Shown here: positions 27,130 to 35,197 of the stretch, piece after piece | Layout: every line of letters begins with the position of its first letter | How positions within the stretch are numbered: the first letter of the stretch is position 1 | NCBI GenBank assembly: GCA_903928225.1 | Contig: CAIYPU010000153.1 | Coordinates: forward strand, 1 to 58,502 | Direction: 5' to 3' | DNA from: an uncultured Chlorobiaceae bacterium | Lineage (GTDB): Bacteria > Bacteroidota > Chlorobiia > Chlorobiales > Chlorobiaceae | Length of the DNA stretch: 58,502 nucleotides | Notes under the pieces: generated by a model | Told to the model about the DNA's origin: nothing | What the model saw: only the letters and a program-made list of their open reading frames with translations | The model's database searches: none | Translations under genes and position numbers: made by a program

Positions 27130-27246
27130 GGTTCGCAGTTGGATGGTGACAGGTGCTCATTCTTTTCGAGAATAAACAAAAAGATAATGCAATGTGGCCG
27201 CAAGCGCAACAACAGAGAGTTTCCCGGTTTTTCATGGAAAACGAGG

Positions 27247-29532
27247 TCAGCGCACCCCGGTGTAGCGCCCGGCAAGGAAACTCCTCCCGATGACCGCCTG
27301 GCCAAGCGAGAGGCCGCCGTCGTTCGACGGGACGAGCGAATGGGAGAGGACCCGGTACCCGGCATGTTCAAGCTCTCCGGCGAGCGTTTCGAAAAGCAGC
27401 GCGTTCTGAAAGACCCCGCCGCTGAGCGCTACGGTCTTCAGGCCAGAGGTTTCGGAAGCTTTTGCGGTAATGTCGAGGAGCAGGTTGACCAGGGAGCGGT
27501 GGAACATCCTGCTGATCTCCCTGACAGGCATTCCGAGCTTCACCGACTCTGCCGCAGCCCCGAAAACAGGAGAAACGAGCATCACCCATCGGCCGTTTTC
27601 TTCCCTGAGGCCGTGAGGGAAAGCCCTGGTCCCGGCCGATCCTCCTGCGGCATGCATCAGCTCGATGGCCGCCTGGCCTTCGTAGCTGATCTCCCCCCTG
27701 AGGCCCGAGAGGGCGGCTACGGCATCAAAAAGCCTTCCGCAGCTCGACGTTTCGTAAACGTTTGTTCCCCTTTGCAGAAGTTCGAGAACAGGCCCGACCG
27801 GCATGCCATCCATGAAAGGAAGCGAAGTCAACCCAGGTCGGCAGCGCCGGAGATAGCCGAGCGCGAGCCGCCAGGGCTGCATGATCGCCGTCTCCCCCCC
27901 GGCGATGGGCATCGGTTCGAAACAGGCGAACCGCTCGGCGCCATTTTCGTCGCCGATCAGCACCTCTCCGCCCCAGATCGTTCCGTCGGTACCGTAACCG
28001 GTGCCGTCGAGCATGAGCCCTATCGCAAGCCCATCCTCCCTGTTCTCCGCAAGGCATGAAGCGAGATGGGCATGATGGTGCTGCACCGCAAGCAGGGGCA
28101 CCCCCTGCTCCATGGCCCACCGGGTGGTCATGTACCCTGGATGGAGATCGTGCACGATCAGCTCCGGCCGGACCTGAAACAGGTGCTGCAGATGTTTTGC
28201 GGTATGCTCGAAATGCTTCAGGGCCTCGTAATTCTTCATGTCGCCGATATGCTGGCTGAGGAGCGCATGGGTCCCTTTCAGCAGAGCGAGGGTGTTCTTC
28301 AGCTCGCCACCCGTCCCGAGCACGACAGGGCCGCCATCCCGGAGAAAGACCGGGACCGGCACGAATCCCCTGCTCCTTCTGATCTGGCGGAGCTTCCCGG
28401 AAAGCTCAACGGTGACAGAATCGTCGCATTTCCGGTATATCGGGCGGTCGTGAACCAGAAACGCATCCGCGATGCCGGAAAGCCGCGAGAACGCTTCACC
28501 GTTGTCGCTCACGACAGGTTCCTCGCTGAAATTCGCGCTGGTCATGACGAGCACCTCGGGGGCATCGGCAGAAAGCAGGGCATGCAGCGGTGAATAGGGA
28601 AGCATCACCCCCAGCCGGTCGTTGCACGGCGCAACTTCCGGCGACAGACCTCCGCCCTCCTTCCTGCGAAGCAGCACGATCGGCGCTTCCGGTGACATCA
28701 GCGCTTCCGATTCAAGCGCAGAAAGCGTGCAGTGCTTCGAAACGGTTTCGAGGTTCCCCATCATAACGGCAAACGGTTTTGCCTCGCGTCCCTTGCGCTC
28801 CCGAAGCCGCCTGACGGCATCATCGTTCATGGCGTCGACAGCGAAATGAAACCCGCCTACGCCCTTCAATGCAAGGATCTTTCCTTCATGCAGCATTGCC
28901 GCCGCTGCAGCAACGGCATCCGGGACACCGATCTTTTCGCCTGCGGCATCGCAGAGCAGGGCTGCAGGACCGCACACTGGACAGGCGTTCGGCTGGGCGT
29001 GGAAGCGGCGGTCGAGCGGATCGTGGTACTCCCGGCCGCACTCCGGGCACATCGCGAACCCGTGCATCGACGTGAAGGGGCGATCGTATGGAAGCCGCCC
29101 GACGATGGTATACCTTGGACCGCAGTTCGTGCAGTTGATGAACGGGTAGCGGTACCGGCGGTCAGAGGGGTCGAAAAGCTCTCGACGGCAGTCGCCGCAG
29201 AGCGCGATGTCGGGAGGTATGAGGGTCTCGATCTCCGCTCCGGGGCCCGAGGCGCCGATGGAGAAATCCTGCTCCTCCCCCGGTGGCAGGCCGGTTTCGG
29301 CAATTGTCTCTATTCTTGAAAGAGGTGGACCTTCGTAGCGAAGCCGCTTCGAAAAATCGTCGATGGTTTCCGGAAAACCCTGAACTTCGATGAGCACCCC
29401 CGAAGCGGTGTTCCTGATAAATCCCTTCAATCCGAGCCCGACGGCAAGACGGTACACGAAGGGACGGAAACCAACCCCCTGGACAATGCCGTTGACCTCG
29501 AAGCGCCTTCTTTTGCCGGGACCGCTCTCCAC
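27247..29532 (-). CDS. hypF: Carbamoyltransferase HypF
   Basis: About 761 residues from GTG 29530-29532, which lies 5 bases after the hypB stop; frames extending upstream to 29658 run into hypB and are not used. Domains in order are acylphosphatase-like (RRFEVNGIVQGVGFRPFVYR), two zinc-finger pairs (CGDCRRELFD...CTNCGPRYT and CPECGREYHD...CPVCGPAALLC), a YrdC-like domain, and a Kae1-like carbamoyltransferase domain (VQHHHAHLASCLAE, GLMLDGTGYGTDGTIWGGE). It makes carbamoyl adenylate and transfers carbamoyl to HypE. The GTG start has no clear ribosome site and may rely on coupling to hypB. Confidence 0.95.
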   Translation of the reverse strand: MESGPGKRRRFEVNGIVQGVGFRPFVYRLAVGLGLKGFIRNTASGVLIEVQGFPETIDDFSKRLRYEGPPLSRIETIAETGLPPGEEQDFSIGASGPGAEIETLIPPDIALCGDCRRELFDPSDRRYRYPFINCTNCGPRYTIVGRLPYDRPFTSMHGFAMCPECGREYHDPLDRRFHAQPNACPVCGPAALLCDAAGEKIGVPDAVAAAAAMLHEGKILALKGVGGFHFAVDAMNDDAVRRLRERKGREAKPFAVMMGNLETVSKHCTLSALESEALMSPEAPIVLLRRKEGGGLSPEVAPCNDRLGVMLPYSPLHALLSADAPEVLVMTSANFSEEPVVSDNGEAFSRLSGIADAFLVHDRPIYRKCDDSVTVELSGKLRQIRRSRGFVPVPVFLRDGGPVVLGTGGELKNTLALLKGTHALLSQHIGDMKNYEALKHFEHTAKHLQHLFQVRPELIVHDLHPGYMTTRWAMEQGVPLLAVQHHHAHLASCLAENREDGLAIGLMLDGTGYGTDGTIWGGEVLIGDENGAERFACFEPMPIAGGETAIMQPWRLALGYLRRCRPGLTSLPFMDGMPVGPVLELLQRGTNVYETSSCGRLFDAVAALSGLRGEISYEGQAAIELMHAAGGSAGTRAFPHGLREENGRWVMLVSPVFGAAAESVKLGMPVREISRMFHRSLVNLLLDITAKASETSGLKTVALSGGVFQNALLFETLAGELEHAGYRVLSHSLVPSNDGGLSLGQAVIGRSFLAGRYTGVR

Positions 29533-29537
29533 CCGGT

Positions 29538-30371
29538 TCAGCGGTTTTTGACCATTTGCCTGATTCGTCCGGTCAATGCTTCGATGCCGTCTCCGGTTTT
29601 CACCGAAACTTCGAACCATTCGAGATGGTGGTTGACCCGCATTGCATTTTGGCGGCAACGAGAAGCGCTGAAATCGACATAGGGCAGGAGGTCCGTCTTG
29701 TTGAGGACGCAGATATCGGCCTCATGGAACATCGCCGGATATTTCAGCGGCTTGTCGTCTCCTTCGGTAGTGCTGATCACCACGATTTTCTTCGCTTCAC
29801 CGAGGTCGAACATCGCCGGGCAGACCAGGTTGCCGACATTCTCGATGCAGAGCAGTGAGCCGTCCTTCAGCTCCATCTCCTTCAGGGCCCGGTTGACCAT
29901 GAGCGCGTCGAGATGGCACCCCGAACCCGTGTTGACCTGGATGACGGGAACCCCGAGGGCGTGGATCCGGTCCGCGTCGTTCGTGGTCTGCTGGTCTCCC
30001 TCGATGACGGCGACCGGGAAATCGCCGAGCAGCAGCGGAATGGTTTTTTCGAGCAGCGACGTTTTTCCCGAACCCGGCGAGCTGAGAAAATTCAGGGCGA
30101 CGATGTTCCTTGCCTCGAAATAGCCGCGGTTCCTTTCGGCAAGCAGGTTGTTTTTCAGGAGCACATCCTGTTCCATGACGATTTTGCGGCTGCGGTCGTC
30201 ATGGGAATGATGATGGTGGCCGTCATGGTCGTGCCCATGATCATGTTCATGGCCTTGATCCTCGTGCCCGTGCACATGGTCCCCGTCGCCTATATGGACA
30301 TGGTATCCGGCATTTCCCGGCTTGCGGAGCACCGCACCGCTTTCAGATGAACACCCGCAGGTATCGCACAT
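29538..30371 (-). CDS. hypB: Nickel-delivery GTPase HypB
   Basis: 277 residues. The N-terminal Cys motif CDTCGC (C2, C5, C7) is the high-affinity nickel site. It is followed by a His-rich store (HEHDHGHDHDGHHHHSHDD) and a SIMIBI-class GTPase domain with P-loop GSGKTSLLE. Later come the switch/nickel region GVPVIQVNTGSGCHLDA and the GTP-base motif NKTDLLPY. It inserts nickel into the NiFe active site together with HypA. The His stretch implies a nickel-storage role in addition to the GTPase function. Confidence 0.96.
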   Translation of the reverse strand: MCDTCGCSSESGAVLRKPGNAGYHVHIGDGDHVHGHEDQGHEHDHGHDHDGHHHHSHDDRSRKIVMEQDVLLKNNLLAERNRGYFEARNIVALNFLSSPGSGKTSLLEKTIPLLLGDFPVAVIEGDQQTTNDADRIHALGVPVIQVNTGSGCHLDALMVNRALKEMELKDGSLLCIENVGNLVCPAMFDLGEAKKIVVISTTEGDDKPLKYPAMFHEADICVLNKTDLLPYVDFSASRCRQNAMRVNHHLEWFEVSVKTGDGIEALTGRIRQMVKNR

Positions 30372-30375
30372 ACTG

Positions 30376-30729
30376 TTAATCCCCCTCTTCTTCTATGGTC
30401 ATTGATTGAATCAGGAACTCCTCGCCCGACAGAATGGAAACCCGCAGGGAGCCGCATCCGGGACATTCCGCAAAATAAAACGAAACGGGAAATTCTTTTG
30501 CGCACTCCATGCACCTGGCGGTCCCTTCACGCACCTCGATCAAGAGTTCGGCATCTTCGGCGACCGTTCCTTTAGACGCCGCCGAAAAACAGAACCGCAG
30601 CGATTCCGGTTCTATGCCCGAAAGCTTCCCGACGACAAGCTCGATTGAGGATACCCTGGCCGCACCTTCAGCAGCAGCCCTCTTTTCCACCGCCTCGGCA
30701 ATCGACAGCGCGATGCTCATTTCATGCAT
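30376..30729 (-). CDS. hypA: Nickel-binding hydrogenase maturation protein HypA
   Basis: 117 residues. It starts MHEMSIALSIAEAV, with His2 as nickel ligand, and carries the zinc site as two Cys pairs (CMEC, then CPGC). HypA hands nickel to the large subunit with HypB. It is the first gene of the minus-strand hypABFCDE operon and ends 4 bases before hypB. The 211-bp gap to pyrB (30730-30940) must hold the divergent promoters. No hydrogenase structural gene lies within the window. Confidence 0.95.
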   Translation of the reverse strand: MHEMSIALSIAEAVEKRAAAEGAARVSSIELVVGKLSGIEPESLRFCFSAASKGTVAEDAELLIEVREGTARCMECAKEFPVSFYFAECPGCGSLRVSILSGEEFLIQSMTIEEEGD

Positions 30730-30940
30730 GTTCCCTTTCCGCTTTATTCCTTTTTTTCCAATTCCGGATTTCCCTTGTTATAGGCATGCTTCCACCGGGA
30801 AAGCGACACCGTTATCAAAGAAACCGAACCGGCGGCGAATCTCAAAATCCGACCTGAGGTTGCCCTGGAATTTCATTATCTTTTTTTCGTACCTTTTCAG
30901 GATGCAACCTTCTATTTAAAGCGCAAAAAAAATCCCGGAT

Positions 30941-31879
30941 TTGAAGCACCTCACTGGATTATGCAATGTTCCTGACGGCCGGATCGCCGGACTCCTCGAC
31001 ATGGCGGCAGGGTTCAAGAAAAAGCTGGTGACCGAAAACCCCTCTTTCGAGCCCACGCTCCTGAACAAACGCATCGCGCTCTGTTTCTTCGAAAATTCGA
31101 CACGCACGAGATTTTCCTTTGAACTTGCCTCCCGCCACCTCGGTGCCAGTACGCTCAGCTTCACCGCTTCAAGCAGCAGCGTCAGCAAGGGAGAGAGCCT
31201 GACCGACACGATCCGGAACCTCGAAGCCATGAAGGTAGACGCATTCGTGCTGCGCCACCCCTCTTCCGGCGCCGCGGACCTGATCACGGGCATCACCGGT
31301 AAAAGCGTCATCAACGCCGGCGACGGCGCCCACGAACATCCCACCCAGGCGCTGCTCGACATGTTCACCCTCCGCGAATATTTCGGCAAGCTCGAAAACC
31401 TCAGGGTCATCATCATCGGGGACGTCCTGCATAGCCGGGTCGCACGGTCCAACATCTACGGCCTGCTCAGCGCCGGGGCCTCCGTCGGCATCTGCAGCCC
31501 GGTCACCCTCATGCCGCCCGATGCGGCAAAGCTCGGCATCACGCTCTTCACCGACCTCGACGACGCCATCAGGTGGGCAGATACGGCAATCGTCCTGCGC
31601 CTCCAGCTCGAACGGGCAACCGGGGGCTACCTGCCGTCGCTCGAAGAGTACTCGTTCTACTACGGACTGACCGACGAAAAACTCGACCGGGTCCGAAAAC
31701 ACCTGCTCGTGCTCCATCCCGGACCGATCAACCGCGAAATTGAAATTTCGAACCATGTGGCGGACCGGATCCAGCCGCCCGGCTATTCGCAGAGCATGCT
31801 GCTCGAACAGGTCACGAACGGCGTCGCCGTCAGGATGGCGGTACTGCAAACCCTCCTCGCACCCGACACCTCATGCTGA
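30941..31879 (+). CDS. pyrB: Aspartate carbamoyltransferase catalytic subunit
   Basis: 312 residues. It catalyses the first committed step of pyrimidine synthesis. The carbamoyl phosphate motif is FENSTRTRFSFE, followed by ASSSSVSKGESL, GDGAHEHPTQALLDM and HPGPINREIE. The start is TTG at 30941 (it gives MKHLTGL, the usual family N-terminus); no upstream ATG fits. No pyrI-type regulatory subunit follows. The last codons and the TGA are shared with a dispersed repeat: CCTCATGCTGA at the gene end also occurs at 7151-7161, ahead of the repeat right arm. Confidence 0.95.
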   Translation: MKHLTGLCNVPDGRIAGLLDMAAGFKKKLVTENPSFEPTLLNKRIALCFFENSTRTRFSFELASRHLGASTLSFTASSSSVSKGESLTDTIRNLEAMKVDAFVLRHPSSGAADLITGITGKSVINAGDGAHEHPTQALLDMFTLREYFGKLENLRVIIIGDVLHSRVARSNIYGLLSAGASVGICSPVTLMPPDAAKLGITLFTDLDDAIRWADTAIVLRLQLERATGGYLPSLEEYSFYYGLTDEKLDRVRKHLLVLHPGPINREIEISNHVADRIQPPGYSQSMLLEQVTNGVAVRMAVLQTLLAPDTSC

Positions 31880-31949
31880 CCGCAACGAAATGAAGCGTCC
31901 GTTGCCTGAGTTTGCCTGTCATGTATTCTTCGCTTTGCTCAGAATGACA
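31870..31949. repeat. Dispersed repeat half-unit, copy 3
   Basis: CCTCATGCTGA...CGCAACGAAATGAAG followed by a right arm ending CAGAATGACA matches 7151-7237 almost throughout, with small deletions. It starts inside the last codons of pyrB. No left arm of the unit is found directly upstream. Confidence 0.75.
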
Positions 31950-32055
31950 AAAAAAAGCAGAGTGACAGAATTAAAACGCTGCATGACAATGAACAGGCTG
32001 CTTGACAAGAAAAAGACAGCATGACAAGAGCAGGGTGTGCATTCTGAAACACCGA

Positions 32056-32146
32056 TGTCATCCTGATCGAAGCATCGCGGAGTGAAGGATCCATTATAAG
32101 TTACTGAACAATACGTTATGGATTCTTCGCTCCGCTCAGAATGACA
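32056..32146. repeat. Dispersed inverted repeat unit, copy 4
   Basis: Left arm 32056-32092 (TGTCATCCTGATCGAAGC...GTGAAGGATCC) and right arm 32120-32146 (GGATTCTTCGCTCCGC...ATGACA) surround a loop ending AACAATACGTTAT. It is the closest match to the copy at 24532-24620. It lies in the 345-bp gap between pyrB and the Nudix gene, where no coding frame is convincing. Confidence 0.85.
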
Positions 32147-32224
32147 AATAAAGGCTGAATGGCAGAAAAAACAGTATAACAGAAAAAGACTGAACGCTGC
32201 CCTGCCTGCCGAAACGCTACGGAA

Positions 32225-32731
32225 TCAGGCGAGCGAATCGAAGAACTCGGGAACGGCGTTGCCGAAATCACCATCACGCTTTCCACGAACATAGCCGGCA
32301 AGGAACGGCGGATAGAGATGGTACCGGTCGATTTCGGCGATCGGAAGCCAGGCGGTCCTGATGATCACCTGGCGGTCATCGGGAAATTCAGGGTCCCTTC
32401 CCGTCATGAGCTCTCCTCCGGTAATCGTGCAGTTGAACCCGAGCGAAACGGAATGGTGGCGGCTCCCCTGGCCCTGCAGACCGGGATAGGGATAGAGCAG
32501 CTCCTTGATGAAGAGCAGGCTGCCGACCATGCATTCAAGACCGGTCTCCTCGAGCATTTCGCGTTTGAGCGCTTCGTCAAGTGTCTCACCCCGCTCGACG
32601 ACACCTCCCGGCAGGATCCAGTAACTTGACGGAAGCTCCGGGTCTTCCGGCGCGAAGCTTTTATGTTCGATGAGCAGGACATGCCCGTCCACGATGCACA
32701 GGGCACTTACCCGTAAATTGACTTTTGCCAC
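32225..32731 (-). CDS. Nudix hydrolase
   Basis: 168 residues. The Nudix box is complete at 43-65 (G-x5-E-x7-REMLEETGL), so the metal-dependent pyrophosphohydrolase site is intact. The N-terminus is a beta strand pair (NLRVSALCIVDGHVLLIEHK). The substrate is not evident; small Nudix proteins of this type often clean up nucleotide or NDP-sugar derivatives. It is convergent with pyrB and single on its strand. Confidence 0.9.
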   Translation of the reverse strand: MAKVNLRVSALCIVDGHVLLIEHKSFAPEDPELPSSYWILPGGVVERGETLDEALKREMLEETGLECMVGSLLFIKELLYPYPGLQGQGSRHHSVSLGFNCTITGGELMTGRDPEFPDDRQVIIRTAWLPIAEIDRYHLYPPFLAGYVRGKRDGDFGNAVPEFFDSLA

Positions 32732-32909
32732 GATGCGATAACAGATGTACTTTTTTTACTTCGCAACCACAGAAACTGATTCGCGAAACCATTCCTGCTT
32801 TTGTTTTTAACGAATCGTGCCGTATATTGCAAGAGTTTTTAAATAATGTTCTCGTTCCATAAACAGCAACGGCAAAAAGTTAACAATTATTTGTAAACAA
32901 GCACCGAAA

Positions 32910-32938
32910 CTGTTATTATATGAGGATATAGTTATAAT
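32910..32938 (+). promoter_or_regulatory. Candidate sigma-70 promoter of the porin gene
   Basis: A perfect -10 TATAAT lies at 32933-32938, and a weak -35-like CTGTTA at 32910-32915 is 17 bases upstream. Transcription from here would give a leader of about 190 bases before ATG 33132. The -35 match is poor, so an activator may be needed. Confidence 0.45.
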
Positions 32939-33131
32939 GCCTCCCGGCAGTACCAATCCGGCATTATTAACAGTACAACAGCAAGCATTTCCGCTGTTTT
33001 TTTCACAGTCTACTAGAAATATCACCATCGGGTCATTTCAGACCGGTGCATGTTGCGGCCTTTTGGGCCAGACAGGTAATTTTTTGTTGAGAAAAAACAC
33101 ACACACACAACCAACCAAACGGAGAGATCAC

Positions 33132-34241
33132 ATGAAAAAAAGAATGCTGTCGCTTGTTGCGATGTTCGCAGCACTGTCGTTCGCATCACCGGCACACGCC
33201 GAGCTGAAAATCGGCGGCGACGCCAGCGTCAGACTCAGGGGCGAGTTCAAATCCCAGGATCCGGGCGAAAACACAAGCGACGACCTGAAATGGCAGTACA
33301 GGATCCGCCTCACCGGTGCTGCAGACCTTGGCAGCGGCTATTTCTTCAAAACCATGATCACGAACGAATCAACAGAGGGTCGTGCAGCAGGTTTTGTCAC
33401 TATCGGTTACGGCAACACTGAAGTCTACAACCTCACCGTATCCAATTTCTATTTCGGCCGCATGATGCAGGACAGCCACTATATGATGGGCCGTCTTCCG
33501 CTCGGCAGCTTCAACAACCCGATTTTCGACCTTGCCGCATTTCCAAGCCAGCCGCTCGATACCCCAATCACGAATATCCTGTATGACCGTGTATACGGCA
33601 TTAATTACGGCTGCAAAATCGGCTCGGGTGACATGAACGCTACACTTGTCATGCTCGACAACAGGTCGACCGGCGTTACAACTGCTACTGAGCACGACGG
33701 ACTTTTCAATGATGGTTATGCACTGCACCTTTCCTATAAGGCAACCGCCGGAAATGTTACCCTGGAGCCACAGGTGCTTGTCGCATTGACCAATATGGAT
33801 ACCTTCACCCAGCCGAACGGGGTGCCTAATTTTACCGCGAATTGCACACCGATCACCTTTGGCGCCAATGTGGGCATTCCCGTTGGTAAATCGAAGCTCA
33901 CCTGCAGCGGCTTCTACACGACCTGTGACGATGCCGATCCTGACAATGCAGCACTTGTAACTGATTACCATGGCTACCTGCTCAGGGCAAAATTCGAGTC
34001 CGGTCCGTTCATGGCATGGTTTGACTACAACTCGACCCATGACGAAACCACCAACCTCGATTATAACAATACCTTCCTCTGGGCACAGTACAAGATCAAC
34101 GTGCATCAGTCTGCCATGGGCACCTTCACCGTCCAGCCGACCCTTCGCTGGCTGACAAGCGGAAAAGAAAACTCTGGCGCTCAGGTTGGCAACGACACCC
34201 AGACACTCCGTGCCGAACTTATGGCGACGGTTACCTTCTGA
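33132..34241 (+). CDS. Outer-membrane beta-barrel porin
   Basis: 369 residues from ATG 33132, with GGAGAG 5 bases upstream; a longer frame from 32937 is leader, not protein. The signal peptide is MKKRMLSLVAMFAALSFASP followed by AHA, with cleavage before ELKIGG. The mature part has alternating polar and hydrophobic strands (WQYRIRLTGAADLGSGYFFK, GNVTLEPQVLVALTNM) and ends with a terminal aromatic residue (VTF), as expected for a barrel inserted in the outer membrane. It would pass small solutes; the substrate is unknown. A hairpin terminator follows at 34261-34287. It is a single gene. Confidence 0.85.
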   Translation: MKKRMLSLVAMFAALSFASPAHAELKIGGDASVRLRGEFKSQDPGENTSDDLKWQYRIRLTGAADLGSGYFFKTMITNESTEGRAAGFVTIGYGNTEVYNLTVSNFYFGRMMQDSHYMMGRLPLGSFNNPIFDLAAFPSQPLDTPITNILYDRVYGINYGCKIGSGDMNATLVMLDNRSTGVTTATEHDGLFNDGYALHLSYKATAGNVTLEPQVLVALTNMDTFTQPNGVPNFTANCTPITFGANVGIPVGKSKLTCSGFYTTCDDADPDNAALVTDYHGYLLRAKFESGPFMAWFDYNSTHDETTNLDYNNTFLWAQYKINVHQSAMGTFTVQPTLRWLTSGKENSGAQVGNDTQTLRAELMATVTF

Positions 34242-34260
34242 CCTGTTTCAGGCCTGAAAA

Positions 34261-34288
34261 AAAGCCGCGGGCAACTGCGGCTTTTTTA
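34261..34288 (+). terminator. Intrinsic terminator of the porin gene
   Basis: The stem AGCCGC (34263-34268) pairs with GCGGCT (34277-34282) around an 8-base loop, with flanking A and T runs and then TTTTTT. It lies 20 bases after the stop. The following 340-bp gap to the stress-protein gene holds no convincing gene. Confidence 0.85.
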
Positions 34289-34682
34289 TTTATATTACAC
34301 GTAAGTTCAATCGTTGTTTTTTTAAAAAAACTGTTCCCGGCTGTCATTTAACAATTGATAAAACGGGATTTTTTTACGATATTGAGTGAAGCCATCCCGT
34401 AGCCTGTACTCTTCCGTCACAGGCTGCAGAAAGCTGCCGGGCTTCGTTTTTCTTTCAGCATATACATTTTCGACAGAGTGCGTTCGCAAGAAGGCTGATT
34501 CTTTTGTCACGACAGCAAAGCAGGACAAATGTGTTCTGCCCTGTTGCATTACTGCATCTCGCGTTGAATTCCAGGTATTGTCAAGGCATGCCCCGGCAGC
34601 CGAAAATACCCGGGTTGGATTTTTTTTTCTCTTTTACTCTAAAACGTCTGTTCATCAATAACCAAAACACAACAGCGGTACT

Positions 34683-35120
34683 ATGATTACCATCAAAAAA
34701 ATCATTTGTCCGGTTGATTTTTCCGATTTGTCACGCAAGGCGCTGCAATACGCCAACGAGTTTGCGAGGCTTTCCGGAGGAGAGGTCTTTCTCGTGGGCG
34801 TCGTCGAAAACGACCCGACCATCAACTATTCTCACGGACTCGAAAATGAGCGTGCCGACGAGGAAAAGAAGCTCGCGACTCTCATCGAGGAAGAAAAAAT
34901 GGCCGGCATCGTGGCGGACTACGTCATCTACGAAGGCTTTGCCGAAGAGTGCATCCTCGATTACGCCAAGCGCAAGGAAGCCGACATCATCATCATGGGC
35001 TCGCACGGCCGCCGCGGCCTGAAACGCATGATCCTCGGCAGCGTCGCGGAACATGTCATCCGCCGCGCCCCTTGCCCGGTGCTTGTCGTGAAAGAAAACG
35101 AGCACGAGTTCATCAAATGA
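34683..35120 (+). CDS. Universal stress protein (UspA family)
   Basis: 145 residues. The N-terminus is KKIICPVDFSDLSRKALQYA. The ATP-binding signature is near the C-terminus: GSHGRRGLKRMILGSVAEHV, then RAPCPVLVVK. The complete G-2x-G-9x-G-S/T pattern suggests an ATP-binding member. It precedes the MFS transporter gene by 77 bases on the same strand. The role is in stress survival, but the signal is not given by the sequence. Confidence 0.93.
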   Translation: MITIKKIICPVDFSDLSRKALQYANEFARLSGGEVFLVGVVENDPTINYSHGLENERADEEKKLATLIEEEKMAGIVADYVIYEGFAEECILDYAKRKEADIIIMGSHGRRGLKRMILGSVAEHVIRRAPCPVLVVKENEHEFIK

Positions 35121-35197
35121 CCTGTTCCGGACCTTTACGGTAATCGAACGGTCATTTCAACGAAGTTTCAATCAACAAACAAACAACGCAATCATTT

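Noticed and set aside
25772-28059. Two long plus-strand frames opposite hypD, hypC and hypF
   Set aside because: Shadows of the hyp operon; the minus-strand products carry the family motifs.
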